Of a stretch of DNA of 64,000 bases, positions 55,040-64,000 are shown piece after piece. Position numbers and translations under genes: made by a program. The DNA comes from Roseiarcus sp963775575. Its GTDB lineage: Bacteria; Pseudomonadota; Alphaproteobacteria; Rhizobiales; Beijerinckiaceae. A model generated the notes under the pieces. The model ran no database searches and had not been told where the DNA came from. It worked only from the letters and a program-made list of their open reading frames with translations. Position 1 is the first letter of the stretch. Every line of letters begins with the position of its first letter. The stretch is from positions 930,001 through 994,000 of the forward strand of contig CAVZJG010000002.1 of NCBI GenBank assembly GCA_963775575.1, written 5' to 3'.

Positions 55040-57062
55040 CTTTCGCGGTCGCCGCGGGGGTGCCCGGAGCGGCCGGCGCGGCGTTGGGGGCCTGCGCCAT
55101 TAATTGGTCGATGCGCTCGCGTTCGCGCTTGAACGCGGCGAGCATCTTGCCGTCGAATTCGCGCGTGCGCGCGAGCTTGATCGCCATCGGGTCGACGAAA
55201 TTGCCGTTGATGACGACTTCGTAATGCAGATGGGGGCCGGTCGCCAGCCCCGATTGGCCGAGATAGCCGATCACCTGTCCTTGGGCGACGCGCGCGCCGG
55301 CGACGGCGCCGCGCGCGAAACCCGACAAGTGCGAATAGGTGGTGACGTAGCCGTTGGCGTGCTGGATTTCGACGCGCCGGCCGTAGCCGGAAGTGAACTC
55401 GGCCTTGATGATCGCGCCGGTGCCCGCCGCCAGGACCGGCGTGCCGACCGGAGCGCCCCAGTCGACGCCGGTGTGCATGCGCGCGTAGCGCAAGATCGGG
55501 TGGTAGCGCATGCCGAAGGGCGAAGTGATTTCGCCGGCGGCGATCGGTTTGCGGATCAGGAATTTGCGCGTCGACCGGCCGTTCTCGTCGTAATAGTCGA
55601 CGAGGCCGTCGTCGGGCGTCTGGAAGCGATAATATCGGAACGCCTGATCGCGCACCGTCATCATCGCAAACAAGAGCTGGGGACGCGGATCGACATCGTC
55701 GGGCCCGCAGACGAACGCCTCGATCGAATCGCCGGGCTGGGCGGCGCGTTGGAAGTCGACGTCGTTGGCGAAGGCGTGGACCATTTCATCGATGACGGGG
55801 CGCGGCAGATCCTGCTTGAGCGCCGTTTCGTAGAAGCTCTCGTAAAGGGTCATGCCGCCGCTGTCCGCCTCGTCCGAGACGGCGGTTCTGCGCGCGGGGG
55901 CGTCGCGGCGCAGCGTCACCGGCACATAGAAGCCCTCGTCGTTGATCGCGATCGTCGACTTGAGCTGTTCGTCGGCGTAAACCGAAACGCGCGCGATCGG
56001 CGCCGGCGCGCCCGTGGCCCGCGGCTCGTCGAACTGCAAGATGATCTTCTGTCCTTCGGCGACGGGCGACTCGCCGCGCGGCGGGCCGAAGGCGGCGAGA
56101 ATCGCCGCCGCCGCGTCCTTGCTCGCGCCGTTGGCGCGCAGCACGTCGTCGAGGGTTTCGCCGTGACGCAACTGCACCAGGCGTTCGCGGCCGTCGGGCT
56201 GAGAGTCGGCGGGCGCCTTGACGGCGTCGGTGACATTTTCCGGCACCATGCGCACCTCGATCGAAGCGAAGGGCGCGTTGGCGCTCACCGCGCCGGTCGT
56301 CGCGTAAGAAAGAGCGCCGAGCGGATCGACGCCCGCCTGGCTGGTGCGCGTCAGCAGCATCTGCGGAGGCAACGGCGGCGTCTTGTCGCCAGCGGCGGAC
56401 TCTTTGATCATTTCCACCACTTGCGCCTGCGCCTCGGCGAGCGTCAGTTCGCCCGTCGCCGCGGCGGCGTCCTCGACGGTCAGGTCGCGCTGGGAAAACG
56501 CGAATTCCGCATCGTCCTGCACCGGGCCGGGATCGGGCGGCGCGTCGGCCTTCTCGGCCGAACTATTGACCGCCTTGAGCGGATCGAACGGCGGGACGGC
56601 GTCGGCGAAGCCCGTCGGCGTCATCGTCAAGGCAGTCGCGAGAATGGTGAACGGCCGCGCCTTGACGACCTCTTTGTCGCCGATCTTGATGATCGTCGGC
56701 GCCTTGAAGGTCTGCTTGGCCGCGACGATGTCGATCGGCCGAACCAGGCGATCGCCTTTGCCGGGATTGACGCCCTCGCCCTCGGCGCTGTCCTTGTGCG
56801 CAGCGACGGCGAATTCCGGCGCCTCGGCGAACGTCGATTGACGATCGAGATCGAGGTAGAGCGCCGTGCCGATCAGCGTCAGGCCGCAAAGGCCGGCGAG
56901 CGCGACCCCGGCGAGCCACCGCAGCGAAACGCCGCGCCGTTCGCCCGCCTCGATCCGCGCACGGCCGATTTCGATCGGCGGTTCGTGGCCGAGTTCGACG
57001 ATCAAGCGCGACCTCTCGCCTTGCGTCGAAGAACGAACAAAACGGGCGGCCAAAGTCGTCAC
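55032..57062 (-). CDS. M23-family metallopeptidase, membrane-anchored
   Basis: 676 residues from a GTG at 57062. A cytoplasmic start is followed by one membrane helix (LRWLAGVALAGLCGLTLIGT), a long periplasmic region with a LysM-like part (RHGETLDDVLRANGASKDAA), and a C-terminal LytM domain. The zinc motifs are HTGVDWG and GPHLHYEV, with TYSHLSGF. It hydrolyses peptidoglycan cross-links or activates amidases. The frame stays open upstream to 57272, so the start is uncertain. A 12-codon leader (ATG 57097, with AAGGAG upstream) ends in TGA overlapping the GTG, which favours this start by coupling. Confidence 0.88.
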   Translation of the reverse strand: MTTLAARFVRSSTQGERSRLIVELGHEPPIEIGRARIEAGERRGVSLRWLAGVALAGLCGLTLIGTALYLDLDRQSTFAEAPEFAVAAHKDSAEGEGVNPGKGDRLVRPIDIVAAKQTFKAPTIIKIGDKEVVKARPFTILATALTMTPTGFADAVPPFDPLKAVNSSAEKADAPPDPGPVQDDAEFAFSQRDLTVEDAAAATGELTLAEAQAQVVEMIKESAAGDKTPPLPPQMLLTRTSQAGVDPLGALSYATTGAVSANAPFASIEVRMVPENVTDAVKAPADSQPDGRERLVQLRHGETLDDVLRANGASKDAAAAILAAFGPPRGESPVAEGQKIILQFDEPRATGAPAPIARVSVYADEQLKSTIAINDEGFYVPVTLRRDAPARRTAVSDEADSGGMTLYESFYETALKQDLPRPVIDEMVHAFANDVDFQRAAQPGDSIEAFVCGPDDVDPRPQLLFAMMTVRDQAFRYYRFQTPDDGLVDYYDENGRSTRKFLIRKPIAAGEITSPFGMRYHPILRYARMHTGVDWGAPVGTPVLAAGTGAIIKAEFTSGYGRRVEIQHANGYVTTYSHLSGFARGAVAGARVAQGQVIGYLGQSGLATGPHLHYEVVINGNFVDPMAIKLARTREFDGKMLAAFKRERERIDQLMAQAPNAAPAAPGTPAATAKVN

Positions 57063-57279
57063 GGTTGGTCTTGTCGCTCCCGGGAAGGCTCCGCCATCGC
57101 CTCTGAATCTCCTTGTTAGCGGCGCGACCGCGCCGGCGCAACGCGACGAAACGGCCGCGCCGCCATCTCGCCGCGTCGTTTCGGCGCAAACCATGGCTGA
57201 TGTGCGGCGCGGCAGGGAGAAAGTCCGCCGGCGGTCGACGCGCCGACGCGCGCGATTGCGACCCTTTTGCAAAAAGAAT

Positions 57280-57308
57280 TTGACAGCCGCGACGACCTTG
57301 CCTATACG
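57280..57308 (+). promoter_or_regulatory. rrn operon promoter
   Basis: A perfect -35 TTGACA (57280-57285) and TATACG (57303-57308) are separated by exactly 17 bp and lie about 570 nt upstream of 16S on the same strand. An AT-rich stretch (CAAAAAGAATT) just upstream could be an UP element. This is the best sigma-70 promoter in the window. Confidence 0.82.
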
Positions 57309-57876
57309 AAACAGACCGACGGCGTTGGCGTTTTGGCGGCCGATGCGGGTTGGGATTTCGGACGATTTTGAGACGCGCTCTTCCCTGCTGAGAGGCGGGG
57401 ATTGGGGGGTTTCGGTCGTTTTGGGCTATTGGCTTTGGCCAGGGGGGGCTTGGCGGAGCGATTGGCTGGGTTTTGGGATTGGGTCTTGCGGGATGGTTCT
57501 GGGCTTGGGCTCGAACGGTTTTGCGAGGCTTGGGGGGAGGTTTTCCTCTTCCTTTGCTGTTTGACAATTGGATCGGAAGAAAGAGAGACGTGGGCGGCGG
57601 GGTCCTTGCGGGGCTTGGTTGTCTCGGGTTGGCATTTGCCGTGTGAACGGAGGGCTGGCTTGGGCGACGGGAGTCCGAAGAGACCACTGACGGTCACGTT
57701 TCGAAATTCATCGCGCTTGGGCGGCAGCGGGTCGGAACGTCGTGAGGCGGACTGGCTTTGTGATTGGCCTCGAGCGGATGTGTTTGGAACTCGTCAAGAA
57801 TGCCGGGGGAGCGCGAGCTTCTCCGGCGAGAACGAAGACGTTCTCGCGAAGTGACCAGTCGGGAGAGAATCTCAAT
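57309..57876 (+). other. rrn leader, G/T-rich, with boxA-like antiterminator
   Basis: No gene. From about 57390 to 57570 the plus strand is strongly G- and T-rich with many GGG runs, so the complementary strand gives Pro-rich false frames. TGCTGTTTGACA at 57555-57566 resembles an rrn boxA. The last 150 bp lead into 16S. Confidence 0.6.
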
Positions 57877-59363
<1,487 letters not shown>

Positions 59364-59541
59364 GGATCGGCCTTCATAAGGACAGAGGACTTAAGGACGG
59401 AGGGCGCGAGCCTTTCGGGCTTGGTCGACATGTCTTGTCGGCCGTTTTGGAATCAAGCGGCGAAAGTCATCGCCGCGTTTGGCGGGACGCCGCCGCCTTC
59501 GTCTCTCTTTCTTTCCTTTTAAAAGGACGAGCCGGGAAACC

Positions 59542-59614
59542 GTGATGAGTGAACAGTGATCGGTGAACAGAAACGGGGTTTTCTGACGACTGTTCACGGA
59601 TCGCCGATCGCTGG
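59542..59614 (+). repeat. heptad-repeat hairpin 1 (16S - tRNA-Ile spacer)
   Basis: The left arm is four tandem seven-base units from 59542: GTGATGA, GTGAACA, GTGATCG, GTGAACA. The right arm (59590-59614) read in reverse gives GCGATCG, GCGATCC, GTGAACA. The inner CTGTTCAC pairs with GTGAACAG. Confidence 0.8.
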
Positions 59615-59618
59615 TTCC

Positions 59619-59695
59619 GGGCTTGTAGCTCAGTTGGTTAGAGCGCGCGCTTGATAAGCGTGAGGTCGGAGGTTCAAGTCCTCCCAGGCCCACCA
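59619..59695 (+). tRNA. tRNA-Ile (GAT)
   Basis: 77 nt with encoded CCA. The acceptor GGGCTTG pairs with CAGGCCC (a G-T pair included), the T-loop is GGTTCAAGTC, and the anticodon GAT is at 59653-59655. It is the usual first tRNA in bacterial rrn spacers. Confidence 0.97.
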
Positions 59696-59798
59696 CAGGC
59701 AAAGGCAGTAGGGAATAGGCAGTCGGCAGTAGGATGGCCGCTGCGGTTCTCCGCCGTCCGTCGCCGCCCAACTGCCTACTGCCCATTGCCTACTGCCC
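59696..59798 (+). repeat. heptad-repeat hairpin 2 (between the tRNAs)
   Basis: The left arm from 59698 is built of units GGCAGTA, GGGAATA, GGCAGTC, GGCAGTA. The right arm 59768-59798 in reverse reads GGCAGTA, GGCAATG, GGCAGTA, GGCAGTT. The same heptamer family recurs after 23S at 63799. Confidence 0.8.
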
Positions 59799-59800
59799 TC

Positions 59801-59876
59801 GGGGCCATAGCTCAGTTGGGAGAGCGCGTGCTTTGCAAGCATGAGGTCGTCGGTTCGATCCCGTCTGGCTCCACCA
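59801..59876 (+). tRNA. tRNA-Ala (TGC)
   Basis: 76 nt with encoded CCA. The acceptor GGGGCCA is closed by TGGCTCC, the T-loop is GGTTCGATCC, and the anticodon TGC is at 59834-59836. Confidence 0.97.
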
Positions 59877-59889
59877 GGCGGCGCGAGGC

Positions 59890-59952
59890 GGGCGAATAGC
59901 GAGTGGCGAATGGCGAATGGTTTCGCTTTCGCCTTCCATTCGCCATTCGCCC
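59890..59952 (+). repeat. heptad-repeat hairpin 3 (after tRNA-Ala)
   Basis: The left arm has GCGAATA, GCGAGTG, GCGAATG, GCGAATG. The right arm is CATTCGC, CATTCGC. The same heptamer is used in the helix 25 insertion of 23S at 60991. Confidence 0.8.
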
Positions 59953-60207
59953 CTCGAGAGGGCTGTCCTTTGAAAACAGTTTCCGTGACGCGCGTTCGCG
60001 CGCGTGGCGGCGTCTTATGACATCGTGAAGAGGAAACGCGTTCGGTCGAGGGGCCGGGGCGAGGGAAGGGTTCGATCTCTAGGGATCGCGCCTTTCGCTT
60101 TCGTCGTGGCCCTGAGAGCGTCTCAGTCGTGGGCTTAAGCTTGACCGCTAGAGCTCCCGGATGCGTTTGAAGCAAAACTGGTCTTTTCGAAAGAGTCCAA
60201 CGCGGTT
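59953..60207 (+). other. rest of the tRNA-Ala - 23S spacer
   Basis: TGTCCTTTGAAAA near 59967 and ATGACATCGTGAAGAGG near 60017 are conserved alphaproteobacterial spacer words; the first resembles boxA. No gene. Confidence 0.5.
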
Positions 60208-60277
60208 CGGACGACGGACGACGGACATCGGAGAACGGAATCATCCGTCCTCTGTGCTCTGTTCTCCGTCTTCTGGG
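60208..60277 (+). repeat. heptad-repeat hairpin 4 (upstream of 23S)
   Basis: The left arm is five units: CGGACGA, CGGACGA, CGGACAT, CGGAGAA, CGGAATC. The right arm is ATCCGTC, CTCTGTG, CTCTGTT, CTCCGTC, TTCTGGG. The arms pair imperfectly because both are degenerate copies of the same heptamer. Confidence 0.8.
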
Positions 60278-60305
60278 ACGCGCGTTGGCAATGAGAGCGA
60301 TCAAG
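60278..60305 (+). repeat. 23S processing stem, 5' arm (3' arm at 63729-63757)
   Basis: ACGCGCGTTGGCAATGAGAG and the next eight bases pair with the region after 23S over 28 bp with one bulged T. This is the long-range stem that brackets 23S and is cut by RNase III. Confidence 0.8.
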
Positions 60306-60434
60306 TGTCTTAAGGGCATTCGGTGGATGCCTTGGCGCTGAGAGGCGATGAAGGACGTGGTACGCTGCGATAAGTCATGGGGAGCCGCGAACAGGCTTTG
60401 ATCCGTGAATTTCCGAATGGGGAAACCCACCTTC

Positions 60435-60577
60435 GATCTCTGTTATTCCGAAGAGAGAATGGTCTGCGACGAGCTCAAGGGTTCACGCCCGGCGGCTCGG
60501 CGGGGGCGGTTTTCGGCTGAGGGTCTTTCCTCCTTGGGGGGATGGGCGGCGAGGCGATCTTTGGACTAGCAGAGATC
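60435..60577 (+). other. 23S helix 9 intervening sequence
   Basis: GATCTCTG and CAGAGATC close a 143-nt insertion just before the conserved AATCCATAGG block. An insertion here is usual in Hyphomicrobiales and is removed by RNase III, leaving a 5.8S-like 5' fragment. It contains no heptad repeats. Confidence 0.75.
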
Positions 60578-60872
60578 AAGAGAAGGTATTTATTCTCTAA
60601 ATCCATAGGGGAATAAAAGCGAACCCGGGGAACTGAAACATCTAAGTACCCGGAGGAAAGGACATCAACGAGACTCCGTTAGTAGTGGCGAGCGAACGCG
60701 GACCAGGCCAACGCTTTTGCTTGGAATTACCAGAACCGGCTGGAAAGCCGGGCCGCAGCGGGTGACAGCCCCGTATGGATAGGTTCCGGGCTTAAGATAC
60801 GAGTAGGGCGGGACACGTGAAATCCTGTCTGAACACGGGGGGACCACCCTCCAAGCCTAAGCACTCCTCAGC

Positions 60873-60904
<32 letters not shown>

Positions 60905-60971
60905 GTGAAAAGCACCCCGACGAGGGGAGTGAAACAGTTCCTGAAACCGGATGCCTACAAACAGTCGGAGC

Positions 60972-61080
60972 GGGCTCACCAAAGGTGAGCGCGAGTGGCG
61001 AATGGCGAATGGCGAATAGGGGGCGACCTCCATTCGCTACTCCCTATTCGCCATTCGTCGGCTCGCCTTTGGCGAGCCCG
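60972..61080 (+). other. 23S helix 25 intervening sequence with heptad-repeat hairpin 5
   Basis: The helix is closed by GGGCTCACCAAAGGTGAGC and GGCTCGCCTTTGGCGAGCCC. Inside, the left arm is GCGAGTG, GCGAATG, GCGAATG, GCGAATA (60991-61018) and the right arm in reverse is GCGAATG, GCGAATA, GGGAGTA, GCGAATG (61031-61057). It has no coding content. Confidence 0.75.
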
Positions 61081-61578
61081 TGACGGCGTACCTTTTGTAT
61101 TATGGGTCAGCGACTTAAAGTATCGAGCAAGCTTAAGCCGATAGGCGAAGGCGCAGCGAAAGCAAGTCTGAAACGGGCGCTTCAGTTCGATGCTTTAGAC
61201 CCGAAACCGAGTGATCTAGTCATGAGCAGGTTGAAGGTAGGGTAACACCTACTGGAGGACCGAACCGGTGTCTGTTGAAAAAAACTCGGATGACTTGTGA
61301 TTAGGGGTGAAAGGCCAACCAAACTCGGAAATAGCTGGTTCTCCGCGAAATATATTTAGGTATAGCCTCGAGATGAGGCTCCAGGGGGTAGAGCACTGGA
61401 TGGGCTAGGGGGGCCAAAACCCTACCAAACCTAACCAAACTCCGAATACCTGGAAGCCGTTCTCGGGAGCCACACGGTGGGTGCTAACGTCCATCGTGGA
61501 GAGGGAAACAACCCAGACCAACAGCTAAGGCCCCCAATTCGTGGCTAAGTGGGAAAGGATGTGGAAATCCCAAAACAA

Positions 61579-61609
<31 letters not shown>

Positions 61610-61691
61610 TAAAGAAAGCGTAACAGCTCACTGGTCTAAACAAGGGTTTCCGCGCCGAAGATGTACCGGGGCTCAAGCCATGAGCCGAAGC

Positions 61692-62165
61692 TTTGGATTC
61701 AGTGATCAGTTTTCAGTGAGCAGTGAACAGATGGAAAAGCGGCAAGCAGGGATGCGTGGGAAGAACGGGGAGGACTTGGATGTCTTTCGGCGGGCTTACG
61801 CATTGTCTCTGGAGCTTCACCGCGTCAGTCTGAGCTTTCCCAAGATCGAGCAATTTAACGGTCTTGCGGATCAGATGCGGCGGGCGTTTAAGTCCGTTTG
61901 CAGCCTGATCGTCGAAGGACAGGGACGGCAGTCTGGTTCTCCAAGGGAGTTTTTGCGCGCTATCTTACGATGGCGGTAGGCTCGGCGGAGGAAGCCAGGT
62001 TGTGGTGCAAGTACGCCGCCGATCTCGGCTATGCCGAGCGCGAACGGACGGATGAGTGGCGCAACGAGCTGGGCCACATCATCCGCATGTTGCATGGGCT
62101 GCGCGCGCGCATCGAACGCGGCCCGCCATCTGAACACTGATTACTGATGACTGATCACTGAGTGG
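61692..62165 (+). other. 23S helix 45 intervening sequence encoding an S23-type protein
   Basis: The insertion lies between ACCGGGGCTCAAGCCATGAG and GTAGCGGAGCGTTCCGTAGG, which is helix 45 (near E. coli 1170), a known IVS site. Its ends are heptad repeats: CAGTGAT, CAGTTTT, CAGTGAG, CAGTGAA (61700-61727) and CTGAACA, CTGATTA, CTGATGA, CTGATCA (62130-62157), which can pair. The core is a protein-coding region. Confidence 0.8.
61731..62140 (+). pseudogene. four-helix-bundle (S23/IVS-encoded) protein, frameshifted
   Basis: From ATG 61731 the frame gives LDVFRRAYALSLELHRVSLS and FNGLADQMRRAFKSVCSLIV, then EGQGRQ, matching the 23S-IVS-encoded four-helix-bundle family. At a run of five T (61950-61954) the frame breaks; ARYLTMAVGSAEEARLWCKY and ELGHIIRMLHGLRARIER continue in another frame to 62140. 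One extra T (six in all) would restore about 137 residues. The protein's role is unknown, although the family is usual inside such IVSs. Confidence 0.78.
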
Positions 62166-62737
62166 TAGCGGAGCGTTCCGTAGGCTGATGAAGGGAGACC
62201 CGTGAGGGCTCCTGGAGGCATCGGAAGTGCGAATGCTGACATGAGTAACGACAAACACTGTGAAAGACAGTGTCGCCGAAAGTCCAAGGGTTCCTGCGTA
62301 AAGTTAATCTTCGCAGGGTTAGCCGGTCCCTAAGGCGAGGCCGAAAGGCGTAGTCGATGGGAACCACGTTAATATTCGTGGGCCAGCAGGGCAGTGACGG
62401 ATGACGAAAGTGGTGAGGGATTATTGGATTTTCCTTGCCGCCTGGTTGTTCCAGGAAATAGCCCCTGCATAAGACCGTACCCGAAACCGACACAGGTGGA
62501 CAGGTAGAGCATACCAAGGCGCTTGAGAGAATGACGTTGAAGGAACTCGGCAATTTACCTCCGTAACTTCGGAATAAGGAGGCCCTCGGCGAGCGCAAGC
62601 TCATCGGGGGGGCACAGTCCAGGGGGTGGCAACTGTTTAACAAAAACACAGGGCTCTGCGAAATCGTAAGATGACGTATAGGGTCTGACGCCTGCCCGGT
62701 GCCGGAAGGTTAAAAGGAGAGGTGCGAGCCTTGAATT

Positions 62738-62831
<94 letters not shown>

Positions 62832-62901
62832 CTTCCCCGCTGTCTCCAACGTCAGCTCAGTGAAATTGAAGTCCCCGTGAAGATGCGGGGTTCCTGCGGT
62901 C

Positions 62902-62936
<35 letters not shown>

Positions 62937-63262
62937 TGCGTTGGCATTCGTGACGGCATGTGTAGGATAGGTGGTAGGCTTGGAAGCCGGGGCGCCAGCT
63001 CTGGTGGAGCCACCCTTGAAATACCACCCTTGCTTTTATGGATGTCTAACCGCGCCCCGTCATCCGGGGTCGGGACAACGCATGGTGGGTAGTTTGACTG
63101 GGGCGGTCGCCTCCCAAAGAGTAACGGAGGCGCGCAATGGTTGGCTCAGACCGGTCGGAAATCGGTCGTCGAGTGCAATGGCATAAGCCAGCCTGACTGC
63201 GAGACCAACAAGTCGAGCAGAGACGAAAGTCGGTCATAGTGATCCGGTGGTCCCGCGTGGGT

Positions 63263-63310
<48 letters not shown>

Positions 63311-63339
63311 ACTCCCCAAGAGTCCATATCGACGGGAGT

Positions 63340-63435
<96 letters not shown>

Positions 63436-63798
63436 CAAAACGTCGTGAGACAGTTTGGTCCCTATCTGCCGTGGGTGTCGGAGAATTGCGAGGATTTGCC
63501 CCTAGTACGAGAGGACCGGGGTGAACACATCTCTGGTGGACCTGTTGTGGCGCCAGCCGCAGTGCAGGGTAGCTATATGTGGAATGGATAACCGCTGAAG
63601 GCATCTAAGCGGGAAACCAGCCTCAAAACCAGTTCTCCCTGAAGAGCCGTGGAAGACCACCACGTCGATAGGCCGGGTGTGGAAGCGCAGCAATGCGTGG
63701 AGCTTACCGGTACTAATCGCTCGTTCGACTTGATCGCTCTCATTTGCCAACGCGCGTCGTAAAACGACGTCGCGGGCGAACGAAAGACCAGTTGGGGA

Positions 63799-63880
63799 AG
63801 TAGGCAATAGGCGTTAGGCAGTAGGCAGTAGGCAGTAGGGGGCCGCCCCTATTTGCCTACTGCCTATTGCCTACTGCCCC
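63799..63880 (+). repeat. heptad-repeat hairpin 7 (23S - 5S spacer)
   Basis: The left arm has six units: AGTAGGC, AATAGGC, GTTAGGC, AGTAGGC, AGTAGGC, AGTAGGG. The right arm (63844-63880) in reverse reads GCAGTAG, GCAATAG, GCAGTAG, GCAAATAG. Same family as hairpin 2. Confidence 0.8.
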
Positions 63881-63910
63881 TCTCCCCCTTTGCTTCAACT
63901 CCGTCCTTTG

Positions 63911-64000
63911 CCGGCCTGGTGGCTCTCAGCAAGGCGATCAGACCCGATCCCATCCCGAACTCGGCCGTCAAACGCCTCAGCGCCAATGGTACTTTGTCTC
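63911..64000 (+). rRNA. rrf: 5S ribosomal RNA, cut by window edge
   Basis: CCGGCCTGGTGGCTCTCAGC is followed by the conserved loop CCGATCCCATCCCGAACTCG and CGCCAATGGTACT. The 3' quarter lies outside the window. Confidence 0.93.

Noticed and set aside
57302..57697. Pro-rich open frames on the minus strand
   Set aside because: They are produced by the G/T-rich rrn leader; no start site or family.

Overview
The window comes from a high-GC alphaproteobacterium of the order Hyphomicrobiales. The 16S gene is alphaproteobacterial. The gene content fits too: a MucR/Ros regulator, a RegB/RegA (ActS/ActR) redox two-component pair, a DUF1127 protein, and an rrn operon ordered 16S - tRNA-Ile(GAT) - tRNA-Ala(TGC) - 23S - 5S with 23S intervening sequences. 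A methylotroph-like family (Methylocystaceae/Beijerinckiaceae) is only an impression; genus cannot be set from the sequence alone.

Layout. 1-10.4 kb is mostly chromosomal housekeeping: WD40 protein, CobW GTPase, MucR, lytic transglycosylase, 2-hydroxyacid dehydrogenase, SH3 protein and regB/regA. An AT-richer patch at 4.5-6.3 kb holds a lipoprotein, a small ORF, an IS110 relic and an orphan ParD. 10.5-16.3 kb is a urea ABC transporter operon (urtABCDE) behind a near-perfect sigma-54 promoter; urtB carries a one-base frameshift. 16.5-25.3 kb holds an SDR, three tandem exported ankyrin proteins plus a C-terminal scrap, prfC, a LysR regulator, a DUF1127 protein, and a DUF2019-type gene flanked by a partial copy and a deleted partner. 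An IS1202-like element with an 18-bp target duplication follows, then rpsD.

28.4-37.7 kb is a decaying acyl-CoA catabolic island. It holds 3-oxoacid CoA-transferase A and B, an intact thiolase, a diverged CoA-transferase A-like protein, a thiolase-like protein that has lost all catalytic residues, a frameshifted carnitine/3-hydroxyacyl-CoA dehydrogenase, two TetR regulators, and a second dehydrogenase split cleanly by an IS5-type element. A 474-bp MITE-like element lies next to it. 38.6-41.5 kb holds a glycyl radical enzyme and its radical-SAM activase, apparently imported. 42.4-49.5 kb holds a luciferase-like oxidoreductase, a D-tagatose 3-epimerase-type enzyme and a four-gene sugar ABC transporter/isomerase operon. 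50.9-52.4 kb is an IS66-type element with an 8-bp target duplication. 52.6-57.1 kb returns to core genes: carboxylesterase, AlkA-type glycosylase, gluQ and an M23 peptidase. 57.3-64 kb is the rrn operon.

The most unusual signal is in the rrn operon. Each internal spacer and two of the three 23S intervening sequences carry a hairpin whose two arms are built of degenerate seven-base tandem repeats. The heptamer families recur in pairs at different places. The helix 45 intervening sequence also encodes a four-helix-bundle (S23-type) protein that is now frameshifted. A second theme is decay: at least six genes carry single frameshifts and one carries an in-frame amber codon, so read-level checking matters before any of them is called a pseudogene.
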